Positions 34,804-43,238 of a DNA stretch of 64,000 bases are shown piece by piece. Under the pieces are notes generated by a model, which saw nothing but the letters and a program-made list of their open reading frames with translations, ran no database searches and was not told where the DNA came from. This stretch comes from CALNBC01 sp040768925 (GTDB lineage: Bacteria > Bacillota > Clostridia > Christensenellales > CALWSW01). A program made the position numbers and the translations under genes. The stretch is from the NCBI GenBank assembly GCA_040768925.1, contig JAXGLZ010000003.1, positions 540,864-604,863 of the forward strand, given 5' to 3'. Each line of letters begins with the position of its first letter. Within the stretch, counting starts at the first letter, position 1.

Positions 34804-37128
34804 CTAAAGCGCGAGGCCGAACCGGAACGTTCCCCGAAGGGCTGCGAAATAGGCGTTTTCCAGCGGGATCCACAGGTCAAAGAAGCAGTCGGCCCCTTCC
34901 CCGTTCCTCAGGCGGACGCGGCGGGCCTGCTCTTTCTCGTTCACGTCCAGAAAAACGGCCAGGTCATAGTGCTCCCTCAGGGTAGGATGGCAGGAATACG
35001 ACCCTTCGACGACGAGCAGCGGCCCGCAAAAAAGCGTTTGCGGTTCGCCGTATTCCCCCGAACCGCAGAGGTATGGCCGGTACGAAGCGGTTTTCCCCGC
35101 CGCGTATGCGCAGAGCAGGGCGTTTACCCGCTCGTATTCCACGGTGCCGCCGGGCTGCCTGAGCCGTTCTTCCGTGCGGAGTTCCCGGGGAAGGAAGAAA
35201 TCGTCCATATGCAAAACCCCGCAGCCGTACCGCTGCTGAAGCAGGGCGGCGAGGGTGGTTTTTCCGGAGCAGCAGCGCCCGTCGATGGCGATGACGGCGC
35301 TTTTTTTGCGTTTTAACAGTTCGTCGATTTGTGCAAAGAGCGGCTCGAACCGCTCCGCCCGCTTTTGTTCCACAAAGGCGGCCATGTCAAAAAGCCGGGG
35401 ATGGGCCGCAAGCTCCGTAGCATCCGCCCAGATGCCGAAGCGCTCCTCGATTGCGCAGGCGAGGTCGATGGCGGCCAGGGAATCCCCGCCGCAGGCGAAG
35501 AAATGGCTGTCGTCCCCAAAGCCGGAGACGAGCAGCGTTTCTTCCCACAGCTCCTCCAGTTCCGTGCAGGCCGCGGAAAGCGCGCCTTTGCCCGCGAACA
35601 GCGCCACGGCGTTCCCTTTCAGCGCGCCTTCCTCCCAAAGGGCAAAAAGGGCGACGCGGTCCACGATCCCCTTGGCGTTTCTGGGCAGGCGGGGCAGGGA
35701 CGCGGCGCGCCGCACCGGCACATTAAAGGCTTCCCCCACCCGCTCGGCCGCGGCGCGCATGGCCGCTTCGGTCTCGTTCTCGCAGCAGAGGACCAGACCG
35801 CCGTTGGTCTCGATCAGCGCGCCGGTTCCCGCGGCTTTTTCCAGCTCCGTCCGGACGTAGTTCGCGCCGTTATGGCAAATCACATCCTTGCTCCGGGCCA
35901 AAACGGCCAGCCAGCCCTTTCTGAAATAACCGAGATCCCCCGTGTCCAGCCAGCCGTTCTTCGGGTTTTCCGGCTCGCCGGGCGCGGGTTTGTAATACCC
36001 TTTCATCACGTTCGTGCCGCAAACGGTGATCGTCCCCAAATGCTCCTCCGGCAGGGGGGTGCCGGCCTCGTCCCGGATGACCACCTCGTTGCAGTCGTCC
36101 AGCACGCCTAAAGAAACCCGGGCCATGCCGCCTTCCTCCAGAAAGCGCAGCTTTTCGCCCATGGCGACGGAGGCCGGATCGATGTGATCCACCCGGATCG
36201 CCTCCCCCGGCGGGTTGTAGGCCACGCCCATGGACGCTTCGCTCAGCCCGTAGGCCGGGCGGAGCGCGCCCCGCTGCCAGCCGAAGGGGGCCAAGGCGCC
36301 CTCAAAGCGGCCGTAAAGCTCGGGGTCCAGGGTTTCCCCGCCCCAAAAGCAGACGTGTATGCCCGAAAGATCGGTGTTTTTGGGCAGCCTGTCCGCGTAT
36401 TTGACCGCCAGTTCCAGCCCAAAGGTGGAAGAACCCGTGATCGTCGCCCCGAATCCGGCGCATTCCGAAAGCCAGATCGAAGGGTCCGCCAAAAAGCGTT
36501 CGGTGGCGATGTGTAGCTGGTCGAACCCGTTGAACACCGGCACAAGATGGTTCGCAGCCAGGCCGAAGATGTGGCTTAAAGGCAGCCAGTTCGCGTATTT
36601 TTCCCGCATGCCGGGGCGGACCACCACGCTGCTGGCCTTGCCGCTTTCATACAGGTTTGCGCCTGTCAGCATGGCGCAGCGAGGGGCGGAGGCCGTGCCG
36701 GAGGTATACTGCAAAAGGGCGATGTCTTCATCCTCCATGGCCACAACCTCGCCCGGGGGTCCTTTTGGGGCGGGCCAGGCCACAGCCCTGCCGGGGACCC
36801 CCTCCGCCCCGTCCGAAAACGCCAGGCGGTCCGGGTGCCTTTTTTGGATCATTTCCGGCTTGCCGGCAATCGCCCGGATCCCGCTGACCGGCGCCAAATT
36901 GCCCAGCCAGCAAGCCCAAAGGGCGGTTATTGTTGCCCGGACGCCCCGCTGCATCAGCAGCACGTGGCAGCCGCGCTCCGCCCCGGCGCGCTGAAAAGCG
37001 CCGAGCATCAGCAGCGCGTCGCCGTAAAGCTGTGCGCAGCTCTCCCTTGTCCGGCTTCCGTCCGCCTCCAGGAGTTCGATGGATGCGGCGCTGTTTTTTA
37101 GTTCGTTCAGGCAGTTTTGGATGTTCAT
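34804..37128 (-). CDS. Fusion: AMP-forming adenylation domain + carrier protein domain + uridine kinase-like P-loop domain
   Basis: 774 residues. Residues 1 to about 505 are an ANL-superfamily acyl/aminoacyl adenylating enzyme: YTSGTASAPRCAML (A3), YGLSEA (A5), GWLDTGDLGYFRKG and ARSKDVICHNGANYVRTELE (A7/A8), PRNAKGIVDR with the A10-type lysine. Residues about 515-590 are a phosphopantetheine carrier, FFACGGDSLAAIDL, with Ser550. Residues about 610-774 resemble a uridine kinase-like NTPase: Walker A IDGRCCSGKTT, then VLHMDDFFLPRELRTEERL and PGGTVEYERV. It is the last gene of a five-gene operon with LipB, a lipoyl domain and an SDR. Likely activates a carboxylic acid and loads it on its own carrier. 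Substrate and kinase target are unknown. Confidence 0.88.
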   Translation of the reverse strand: MNIQNCLNELKNSAASIELLEADGSRTRESCAQLYGDALLMLGAFQRAGAERGCHVLLMQRGVRATITALWACWLGNLAPVSGIRAIAGKPEMIQKRHPDRLAFSDGAEGVPGRAVAWPAPKGPPGEVVAMEDEDIALLQYTSGTASAPRCAMLTGANLYESGKASSVVVRPGMREKYANWLPLSHIFGLAANHLVPVFNGFDQLHIATERFLADPSIWLSECAGFGATITGSSTFGLELAVKYADRLPKNTDLSGIHVCFWGGETLDPELYGRFEGALAPFGWQRGALRPAYGLSEASMGVAYNPPGEAIRVDHIDPASVAMGEKLRFLEEGGMARVSLGVLDDCNEVVIRDEAGTPLPEEHLGTITVCGTNVMKGYYKPAPGEPENPKNGWLDTGDLGYFRKGWLAVLARSKDVICHNGANYVRTELEKAAGTGALIETNGGLVLCCENETEAAMRAAAERVGEAFNVPVRRAASLPRLPRNAKGIVDRVALFALWEEGALKGNAVALFAGKGALSAACTELEELWEETLLVSGFGDDSHFFACGGDSLAAIDLACAIEERFGIWADATELAAHPRLFDMAAFVEQKRAERFEPLFAQIDELLKRKKSAVIAIDGRCCSGKTTLAALLQQRYGCGVLHMDDFFLPRELRTEERLRQPGGTVEYERVNALLCAYAAGKTASYRPYLCGSGEYGEPQTLFCGPLLVVEGSYSCHPTLREHYDLAVFLDVNEKEQARRVRLRNGEGADCFFDLWIPLENAYFAALRGTFRFGLAL

Positions 37129-37135
37129 GCGTTCA

Positions 37136-37879
37136 TTAGATCATCGTGTAGCCGCCGTCGACCGCGATGATCTGGCCGACGATGAAACTGCTTTCCTCCG
37201 AGCAGAGGAAGGAGATCACGCCGTTCAAATCCTCCACCGTGCCCAGCCTGCCCGCCGGGGTCGCCCGGGTTTGTTCCTTCAGCGAAAAGGCGGGGAAGTT
37301 CGTCTTGGCCATTTCGGTTTCGATGATGCCGGGGGCGATGGCGTTCACCTGGATGTTCATCCGGGCGCATTCCCGCGCCAGGGCCTTGGTGAAGCCGATC
37401 ACCCCGCCTTTTGCAGCGGAATAATGGGTGAATCCCACTCCGCCGACCCGGCCGGCGATGGAGGCGACGTTGACGATCTTGCCGCTTTTTTGCGCGGCCA
37501 TAAAGGGATAAATCGCCTTTGTGGCCAAAAACATGCCCGTCAAGTCAATGTCCATAACGGCGTTCCAGTCCGCGAGGGTCATCTCCTCAAAAAGCTTCAC
37601 CGGGAAGATGCCCGCGTTGTTGACCAGGGCGTCCACCCGGCCGTACTTGTCCATCACGGCTTTGGCCATATCGATCGTGTCCTGTTCGACGGAAACGTCG
37701 CACCGGACGGCCAGACAGTCCGTGGGCAGGGAATCCGCCGCCGCCTTTGCCGTGTCGTAATTGCGGCCCATGACCGCGATCCTCGCCCCCTCCTGCGCCA
37801 GATGCCGGGCGATGCCCAGCCCGATCCCCCGGGAGGAGCCGGTGATGACGACCACCTTGTCCTGATGCTTTTTTTCCAT
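37136..37879 (-). CDS. FabG-like SDR oxidoreductase
   Basis: 247 residues, full SDR length. TGSSRGIGLGIA (NADP site), NNAGIFPV, the catalytic Ser region VNVASIAG and YSAAKGG (Tyr-x-x-x-Lys), and AIAPGIIETEM. Most like 3-oxoacyl-carrier-protein reductases. It lies 7 bp upstream of the adenylation/carrier fusion and 11 bp after the lipoyl-domain gene, so its substrate could be an acyl group held on the fused carrier (inference). Confidence 0.88.
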   Translation of the reverse strand: MEKKHQDKVVVITGSSRGIGLGIARHLAQEGARIAVMGRNYDTAKAAADSLPTDCLAVRCDVSVEQDTIDMAKAVMDKYGRVDALVNNAGIFPVKLFEEMTLADWNAVMDIDLTGMFLATKAIYPFMAAQKSGKIVNVASIAGRVGGVGFTHYSAAKGGVIGFTKALARECARMNIQVNAIAPGIIETEMAKTNFPAFSLKEQTRATPAGRLGTVEDLNGVISFLCSEESSFIVGQIIAVDGGYTMI

Positions 37880-37890
37880 GGACGCCCCCC

Positions 37891-38133
37891 TTATTCCGTT
37901 TCGATGGTGGCGATGATCTGGTCTACGGCGACCCGGTCCCCCGGCTCGGCTAGCAGTTCGATGATCTTCCCCGAAGCCGGGGATTCGATAAAAATAGAGA
38001 TTTTGTCGGTTCCGGCTTCCGCGATCTCCTGCCCTTCGGACACGGTCTCACCCGGCTCCACATACCATTCGCGGAGCTTGATGCTCTTTGCGCCCTCGGC
38101 GTAATCCGGAACAAGCACGTTCACAACAGCCAT
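37891..38133 (-). CDS. Stand-alone lipoyl/biotinyl-type carrier domain
   Basis: 80 residues forming one complete lipoyl domain and nothing else. The attachment lysine is Lys44 in EAGTDKISIFIESP, and PGETVSEGQEI and SPASGKIIELLAEPGDRV are the usual beta-hairpins. In 2-oxoacid dehydrogenases such domains are fused to E2; here there is no E2 catalytic part and no E1/E3 nearby. ATG 38133 has AAAGGAG upstream and lies inside the end of lipB (13-bp overlap), so modification enzyme and acceptor are translationally coupled. Biotin attachment is less likely given the TDK context and neighbouring LipB. Confidence 0.87.
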   Translation of the reverse strand: MAVVNVLVPDYAEGAKSIKLREWYVEPGETVSEGQEIAEAGTDKISIFIESPASGKIIELLAEPGDRVAVDQIIATIETE

Positions 38134-38816
38134 TCGTTCTTCTCCTTTTGTTGCTCTGAGATCGTTCCCGTTAACGGGATCATTTCCGCCCCGAACACCT
38201 CCGAAAAGGCCGCCAGAAAATCTTCCAGCACACGCCCGACCGTCAGGTGAACGCCCTGGAGGGCGAGGGAAGTCACCCCCTCTTTTGCAAGGCCGCAGGG
38301 CACGATGGCGGAAAAATGCTCCATGTTCGGGCAGACGTTGACGGCCAGCCCGTGCAGGGTCACGGACCGGGAAACCGCAACCCCCACCGCGGCCAGCTTG
38401 CCCTCCTTCAGCCAGACGCCGCTTTTTCCGCTTTTTCGGAAGCAGGAAAGGCCGTAGGCCGCGCACTGGCGGATGACCGTTTCCTCCAGCATCCGAAGGT
38501 ACTGGTGGGCGTTTTTCGCGTAGCGCATAACGTGCAGGACGGGCGAGGCGACCAGCACGCCCGGGCCGTGATAGGTCGCGTCCCCGCCGCGGCCGACAAG
38601 CCGGACGGCAACGCCCGATTGTTCCAAGTGTTCTTTGGAAACGAGCAAGCTGGACTCCTGAAAGTCCCTTCCCAATGTGATGACCGGCGCGTTCTCCTGA
38701 AAAAGCAGCGCGCCCGGCAGCGTTCCAAAAACCACGGCTTCGTGAAGCCTTTGCTGGAGCCCCCAGTCCTCATCATAGTCCGGCGAGGGGGCGGTCATAA
38801 AATACACAGCGTTCAT
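38121..38816 (-). CDS. lipB: LipB-type octanoyl (lipoyl) transferase
   Basis: 231 residues. LipB moves octanoyl from acyl-carrier protein to the lysine of lipoyl domains. Signatures present: LVGRGGDATYHGPGVLV, then SGVWLKEGKLAAVGVAVSRSV with the conserved Lys, TLHGLAVNV, and the catalytic Cys174 in IVPCGL. ATG 38816 has only a weak ribosome site. It is second in the DUF362-lipB-lipoyl-SDR-adenylation operon. No lipA (lipoyl synthase) is in the window. Confidence 0.92.
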   Translation of the reverse strand: MNAVYFMTAPSPDYDEDWGLQQRLHEAVVFGTLPGALLFQENAPVITLGRDFQESSLLVSKEHLEQSGVAVRLVGRGGDATYHGPGVLVASPVLHVMRYAKNAHQYLRMLEETVIRQCAAYGLSCFRKSGKSGVWLKEGKLAAVGVAVSRSVTLHGLAVNVCPNMEHFSAIVPCGLAKEGVTSLALQGVHLTVGRVLEDFLAAFSEVFGAEMIPLTGTISEQQKEKNEWLL

Positions 38817-38881
38817 TCGGATTGCAGAAAGGGGGCCGGGGAGCGGCGTCCCTGGCCCCTCTTGGGCGGTTGCGTTCTTTA

Positions 38882-40180
38882 TTATTTCTTGGCCAGCGTC
38901 TGCAGGTCGGTATTCAGCTTGGAGAAGATGTACACCGGCGCGCATCCGGGATAATAGGTTACGGACTTGGCAAGCCTGACGGCTTCCTCCACCAGCGGCT
39001 TGGAGGGGAAGATCTTCCAGCAGTCGCCGCAGACGAAGACGTTCTTGTCGCGGCAGATCTCGGGATCCAGTTCGGGCACGCCGCCGGCAATGACCACGAC
39101 CTCGCCGTTCTTTCTGAGGAACTCGGGCAGGTCGATTCCGGAGAGGGCGAAGGAATCCAGCGCGCCGCGGACGTTCACATAGCAGCCCGGGCAGGTCTGC
39201 TGGAACACGCATTCCAGGCCCTTGTACATGCCCATGGGGTTGTCGTTCGGGCGCTTGAAGTGCCTCATGACGCTCTCGACCGATTCGCCAACAACGTCGA
39301 TCTTCTTCAGGTCGATCTCGCCCAGTTCCTCGATTCCGGCGCAGCGGACGGCGGGGATCTCCATCGGGTCGAAGCCCATGATGGAGCAGGTGACCGCGTC
39401 TACCGCGACGGTGTCGGTCCCGGCGATGATCAGGTTCATCTCGATCGGCGAGCCCGCGTGGGGGCCCTGGCCCTCCATGCCGATGATGCCGTCGACGATG
39501 GTCAAATCCGCTTTGCGGATCTTGTAAAGGTCGGCCATCTTCTGGCCAAGATCAATGCGGTGAGCGCCCTGCTGCTGATCGTTCGGGTGCACGTTGGGGA
39601 TGATGCCGTTCCAGTTCTTCAGGCCAAGGGTGACGGTTCCGGCCAGGTGAACCTTCATCTTGGGCAGGTTGATGACGACGTCCGCGTCGAGGAAAGGTTT
39701 GAACACCGTCGCCTTTTTGAAGATCTTGGCGCCGGGAACATCGACCGGAATGGTCTCCGTCTCGTCAAAATAAATCACGTCGTCCGCGCCGCCGAGGCGG
39801 GCGGCTTCTTCCATCCCCGAGACCTCGAAGGCGGGCTTGGCCCTGCCGACATGCATGCCCAGGGAGGGATTGTCGCCGACGAACACTTTCGCGGCCTTGG
39901 AATTCTCTTTCACGTATGCGGTGACAGCTTCGACGGTGCGGGGGTCCACGACCGCAAAGCTTTCGGGAGGCGCCTGGAACGCCAGGTTGGGTTTGATGAG
40001 GACGACGTCCCCTTCCTTGATGATCGAGTCCAAAGAGCCGATGGAAAGCCTGACCGCTTTTGCCACAGCCTCTTTGATGACCGCGATGTCGCTGTCGAGC
40101 CTGGTGTACTTTCCGGCAATAAAACCGTCATTGCCTTCGGGCTTTGCGCTTTTGACGACTGCAACCTTGGATTTGCTCAT
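38882..40180 (-). CDS. DUF362 domain protein, probable iron-sulfur protein
   Basis: 432 residues. DUF362 core: VVLIKPNLAFQAPPESFAVVDPRTV, VINLPKMKVHLAGTVTLGLKNWNG, and GIIGMEGQGPHAGSP, which typify the family. The usual C-terminal ferredoxin is absent; instead there are CPGC and CGDC pairs in the last third, possibly a metal site. Function of the family is poorly defined. AGGAGGCAATAT precedes ATG 40180. First gene of the operon, 65 bp before lipB. Confidence 0.85.
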   Translation of the reverse strand: MSKSKVAVVKSAKPEGNDGFIAGKYTRLDSDIAVIKEAVAKAVRLSIGSLDSIIKEGDVVLIKPNLAFQAPPESFAVVDPRTVEAVTAYVKENSKAAKVFVGDNPSLGMHVGRAKPAFEVSGMEEAARLGGADDVIYFDETETIPVDVPGAKIFKKATVFKPFLDADVVINLPKMKVHLAGTVTLGLKNWNGIIPNVHPNDQQQGAHRIDLGQKMADLYKIRKADLTIVDGIIGMEGQGPHAGSPIEMNLIIAGTDTVAVDAVTCSIMGFDPMEIPAVRCAGIEELGEIDLKKIDVVGESVESVMRHFKRPNDNPMGMYKGLECVFQQTCPGCYVNVRGALDSFALSGIDLPEFLRKNGEVVVIAGGVPELDPEICRDKNVFVCGDCWKIFPSKPLVEEAVRLAKSVTYYPGCAPVYIFSKLNTDLQTLAKK

Positions 40181-40264
40181 TATATTGCCTCCTATATGAA
40201 AGAATAAGCGGGAAGGTTTTGAAACACTTGGTCGTGCCCCGGCGCCTATCCCGTTACATATATA

Positions 40265-40294
40265 AGTTTACAGCACGAAGTATGCTATTGTCAA
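40265..40294 (-). promoter_or_regulatory. Promoter of the DUF362-lipB-lipoyl-SDR-adenylation operon
   Basis: Minus strand TTGACA (40294-40289), 18 bp, TAAACT (40270-40265), in an AT-rich pocket about 85 bp upstream of the DUF362 start. Confidence 0.7.
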
Positions 40295-40630
40295 ATGTTT
40301 CTCCGTATTTATTTTTTTGGTATTTTAATATTCATTTTCCCAGATTTTAGCAAATACGTCTGTTTTTTTGGCTGATTTCGGCCGAAATATTCCAAAATAC
40401 GCTTGCATTTTTCCGATTTTTCGCGCTGAATACGGACGCCAGTTTCCGCCGTTCATTCCGGTCCGCCGGAGCGAAAAGAATGATCCTGGACCGGGCTCTT
40501 TTTCGTTCGCGCGCCTTTCCCCGGCGGCGCCGTCCGTTCCCTTGCCGGCCCCCCTCGCCCCGAACGAAGGCCGTGGCGGCGGCGGAGCGGCGGATCGTTA
40601 AAAACGGCCTGCGAACCGCTTCGCCGGCAG

Positions 40631-40800
40631 GTTTTTGCTTCGCGCAAGGTCGTCGGCGAAGCCGGCATCCATTCCTTGATGAAGTGCCGGTGATTTTGGC
40701 TCGGCTGGCATCAATCCAAGATGAAGTGCCGGAATCTATGATTTCGGCTCATGCCGTCAGTTTTGATGAAACCCCAGGGACTACGGCCCCTAAAATCCCC
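40631..40800. repeat. Diverged inverted copy of the 3.7-4.1 kb repeat
   Basis: Read on the minus strand it gives CATCAAAACTGACGGCATGA, then GCCGAAATCATAGATTCCGG, CACTTCATCTTGGATTGATG and later CGGCTTCGCCGACGACC, matching the block at 3770-3850 in order. Two partial units with substitutions. Non-coding. The remaining sequence between 40295 and 40630 shows no gene. Confidence 0.8.
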
Positions 40801-40828
40801 GGAACGGAATTTTAGGCATGCCAAAACG

Positions 40829-40860
40829 CCCCCCGGGGCTTTCCCGGGGGGGGGTTGTTT
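40829..40860 (-). terminator. Terminator of the amidohydrolase gene
   Basis: CCCCCCGGGG pairs with a following CCC-GGGGGG tract; minus-strand tail GTTTTGG. Located about 40 bp after the amidohydrolase stop. Confidence 0.6.
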
Positions 40861-40895
40861 CAGTCAGGTCCTTCTTGCCCGCGTTCCTCGGCCGC

Positions 40896-42425
40896 TCAGC
40901 CCTCAAAAACCACTTTGCCCCGATACACGGTGGCAAGGACCTTGATATCCCTGATGCGGCGGGGATCGACGGTCATCGGATCCTCGGACAGCACGACCAG
41001 ATCGCCCTGCTTGCCAATTGCCAGGCTGCCCTTTTCGTGATCCAAAAAGCTGGTCCTGGCGGCGTCGATGGTATACATGCGCACGGCCTCGTAAGGGGTG
41101 ACCGCGTTTTCGGGATAGGGCTGGTTAACCGCCGCGTGGATGCCCAGCAGGGAGTCCATGGGCGTGATGTCCGAATCCGAGCCGCCGCCGACCACGATCC
41201 CGGCATCCAGGAAACGGCGCAGGGGGTAGCCCGCGCGCTCTCTGGCCTCGCCCAGCCTCGAACGGTAAACCGTTCCCGGGCCGCCGCGAAGAAAGGTGAA
41301 AGCGGGCTGGGTGCTCACCTTTATGCCCATCCTTCCGCAGCGGTCAATATCCCGCTGGGTGGGGAAGCCGAAGTGCTCCAGGCGCAGGCGGTGGTTCGCG
41401 CGTTTTTCCGGGCGCTTTGCAAGCGCTTTTTCCATGGCGTTTAGCGCCTGGGTCATGGCCAGTTCGCCGATGCAGTGGAAGGAGATGCAAAGATCGCGTT
41501 TGAGCGCTTCGTCCACCCAGGCTTCGACCTCTTCATCCGAATAATTCAGGTAGCCGCCCGTGTCCCCGTCGCTGTATTTTTCGGAGAACGCCGCCGTGCG
41601 GGAGCCGATGGATCCGTCCAGCAGGATATCCCCTCCCCACAGGTCAAAGCCGATGTCCACGACCTTTTCAGCGTCCGTGGTGCACCAGAAAACCTTGACG
41701 TCCAGGGGAAGCTCGGGCATCATGGATTGGATCAGCGTGACGTCGTCGTCCCCGCTGTCCATCCCCTCCATGCCGTTAATGGTGGTAATGCCCCGGGAAA
41801 GGGCCAGATTCGCGGTGTAGCGCACCGCGTCTTCGCGCTGTTCTTTGGACCATGAGCCGAAAAAGCCCGCGCTGGCGAACCGGTTCGCCTCGTCGTGCAG
41901 CCTGCCGTTGGGCTTGCCGTCCGCGCCGAGGCGCACGCCTTCCATGTCGTCCTTTATATTCAGCGCCTTATAAGCGGCGGAGTTGACCAGTTCGTAATGC
42001 TTGCCGCGGTCGGCGACGAATACCGGGCGGGGAATGGCGTCCAGCTCGGACATGACCGGCGGGCGGCCTTCCTTCAGGCGGCTCTCGTCCAGCCGCTTGC
42101 CGAACACCCAGCGCCCCGCCGGGAGCCTTTTCTCCTCTTCCTGAAGAAGGTTGATCACCTCCGCGATGTCTTTGCAGTCGAAAAGATCCACGCCGGAGGC
42201 GTTTTCGCCCGTGATCATGATGTGCACGTGGCAGTCGAAAAACGCCGGAAGGATCGTCGCGCCCTTGGCGTCCCTCGGGGTTATGCCCGCTTCCTTCGCG
42301 GCTGCGGCGATCTGCTCGTCGGTGCCGAGGGCGCGGATCTTCCCGTCCCTGACGAGTATGGCGGAGTGGCGCTCGCCCCGCTCCATCGGTATCACGTTGG
42401 CGTTCACGTACGCTATGCTGTTCAT
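40896..42425 (-). CDS. Amidohydrolase family protein (YtcJ-like)
   Basis: 509 residues from ATG 42425 (GGAGGGCAAA upstream). Metal-dependent hydrolase of the amidohydrolase superfamily: metal site FFDCHVHI, SFHCIGE, LRLEHFG and the Asp region GGGSDSDITPMDSLLGIHAAV. The C-terminal KGSLAIGKQGDLVVLSEDP is typical of YtcJ/imidazolonepropionase-like members. No signal peptide. Substrate unknown. Monocistronic with its own promoter and terminator. Confidence 0.88.
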   Translation of the reverse strand: MNSIAYVNANVIPMERGERHSAILVRDGKIRALGTDEQIAAAAKEAGITPRDAKGATILPAFFDCHVHIMITGENASGVDLFDCKDIAEVINLLQEEEKRLPAGRWVFGKRLDESRLKEGRPPVMSELDAIPRPVFVADRGKHYELVNSAAYKALNIKDDMEGVRLGADGKPNGRLHDEANRFASAGFFGSWSKEQREDAVRYTANLALSRGITTINGMEGMDSGDDDVTLIQSMMPELPLDVKVFWCTTDAEKVVDIGFDLWGGDILLDGSIGSRTAAFSEKYSDGDTGGYLNYSDEEVEAWVDEALKRDLCISFHCIGELAMTQALNAMEKALAKRPEKRANHRLRLEHFGFPTQRDIDRCGRMGIKVSTQPAFTFLRGGPGTVYRSRLGEARERAGYPLRRFLDAGIVVGGGSDSDITPMDSLLGIHAAVNQPYPENAVTPYEAVRMYTIDAARTSFLDHEKGSLAIGKQGDLVVLSEDPMTVDPRRIRDIKVLATVYRGKVVFEG

Positions 42426-42463
42426 TTTGCCCTCCAAGCAGTTTATTGAAAATACTTTTCTTC

Positions 42464-42492
42464 ATTTTAACAGTGCTGACGCGCATTTGCAA
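42464..42492 (-). promoter_or_regulatory. Promoter of the amidohydrolase gene
   Basis: Minus strand TTGCAA (42492-42487), 17 bp, TAAAAT (42469-42464), about 40 bp upstream of the start codon. Confidence 0.55.
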
Positions 42493-42621
42493 TCGAGCCT
42501 TGTCCTATTGCAGCGTTTTTATGCGCAATCGCTCCATTTTTGGCATGCGAGGGCCGGCTTGCGTCCGCGGCGCGGCATCCGCCCGCTGTGCGTTTGATCC
42601 CGCAAAGACACAGGGGGGTCG

Positions 42622-42858
42622 GTGATCGAAGAGCTGGGAAGGGATCAACTTAGTCAGAACGAAACGGCGGCGAAATGCAATGCGCCTTGGTCAAGGGTTC
42701 AGTCATGGGAGCGAAAGCTCATCGGCTATCCGGATTGCTACAACACCCGCCGCAGCAAGGCAAAGCTTAGGGGCTTGCCGCCCGTTCTTCACAGACAACC
42801 AGCCCTCCCGGCCGCCTAATTAAAATATTTGCCTGACTTTTTGGGGTCACTTCACCCG
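42622..42858 (+). pseudogene. IS3-family (IS150-type) transposase remnant, 3' end
   Basis: The plus-strand frame ends CYNTRRSKAKLRGLPPVLHRQ, the C-terminus of IS3-family integrases (usually YYNxxRIKAKLKGLPPVxxR). Just after it, TTGCCTGACTTTTTGGGGTC resembles an IS150-like terminal repeat. Upstream of about residue 30 the sequence no longer matches the integrase and may be degenerate. Same family as the remnant at 28760-29010, in opposite orientation. It is not a functional transposase. Confidence 0.7.
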
Positions 42859-42946
42859 GACTGCTTGCGCCCGTTTTTTGCTTTTTGACGGAATACCCGT
42901 TTGATCTTCCGCTTTAAAATACGTGGCGCGGGCATTTGTTTCAGTC

Positions 42947-42975
42947 TTGACTTTGGCCTGATACTCCCGTATAAT
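42947..42975 (+). promoter_or_regulatory. Promoter of tRNA-Ser
   Basis: TTGACT (42947-42952), 17 bp, TATAAT (42970-42975), about 105 bp upstream of the mature tRNA. Confidence 0.65.
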
Positions 42976-43079
42976 ATCAACGTTGACCAATCGGAAGCCG
43001 GGCGGCGGGGTGTAAAAAGGCGGTCGAATGATCCCTGTCCGCGCAACTCAAAACGGCTAAAAATCGAATCTTTGCACAT

Positions 43080-43172
43080 GGAGAAGTCGCCTAGCTTGGT
43101 CGAGGGCGCACGATTGGAAATCGTGTAACGGTCATAAGCCGTTCGAGGGTTCGAATCCCTCCTTCTCCGCCA
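43080..43172 (+). tRNA. tRNA-Ser (anticodon GGA)
   Basis: Class II tRNA: acceptor GGAGAAG/CTTCTCC, anticodon stem CACGA/TCGTG with loop TTGGAAA (anticodon GGA), long variable arm between it and the T-arm GAGGG-TTCGAAT-CCCTC, discriminator G and encoded CCA. It sits at the boundary between GC-rich chromosome and the AT-rich accessory segment. Confidence 0.96.
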
Positions 43173-43210
43173 TAACTAAACCTCGTTATTGATACAATGA
43201 CGAGAAGCCG

Positions 43211-43238
43211 AAAAGCCCAGTAATACTGGGCTTTTTCG
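43211..43238 (+). terminator. Terminator after tRNA-Ser
   Basis: AAAAGCCCAG / CTGGGCTTTTT around TAATA. Confidence 0.85.
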
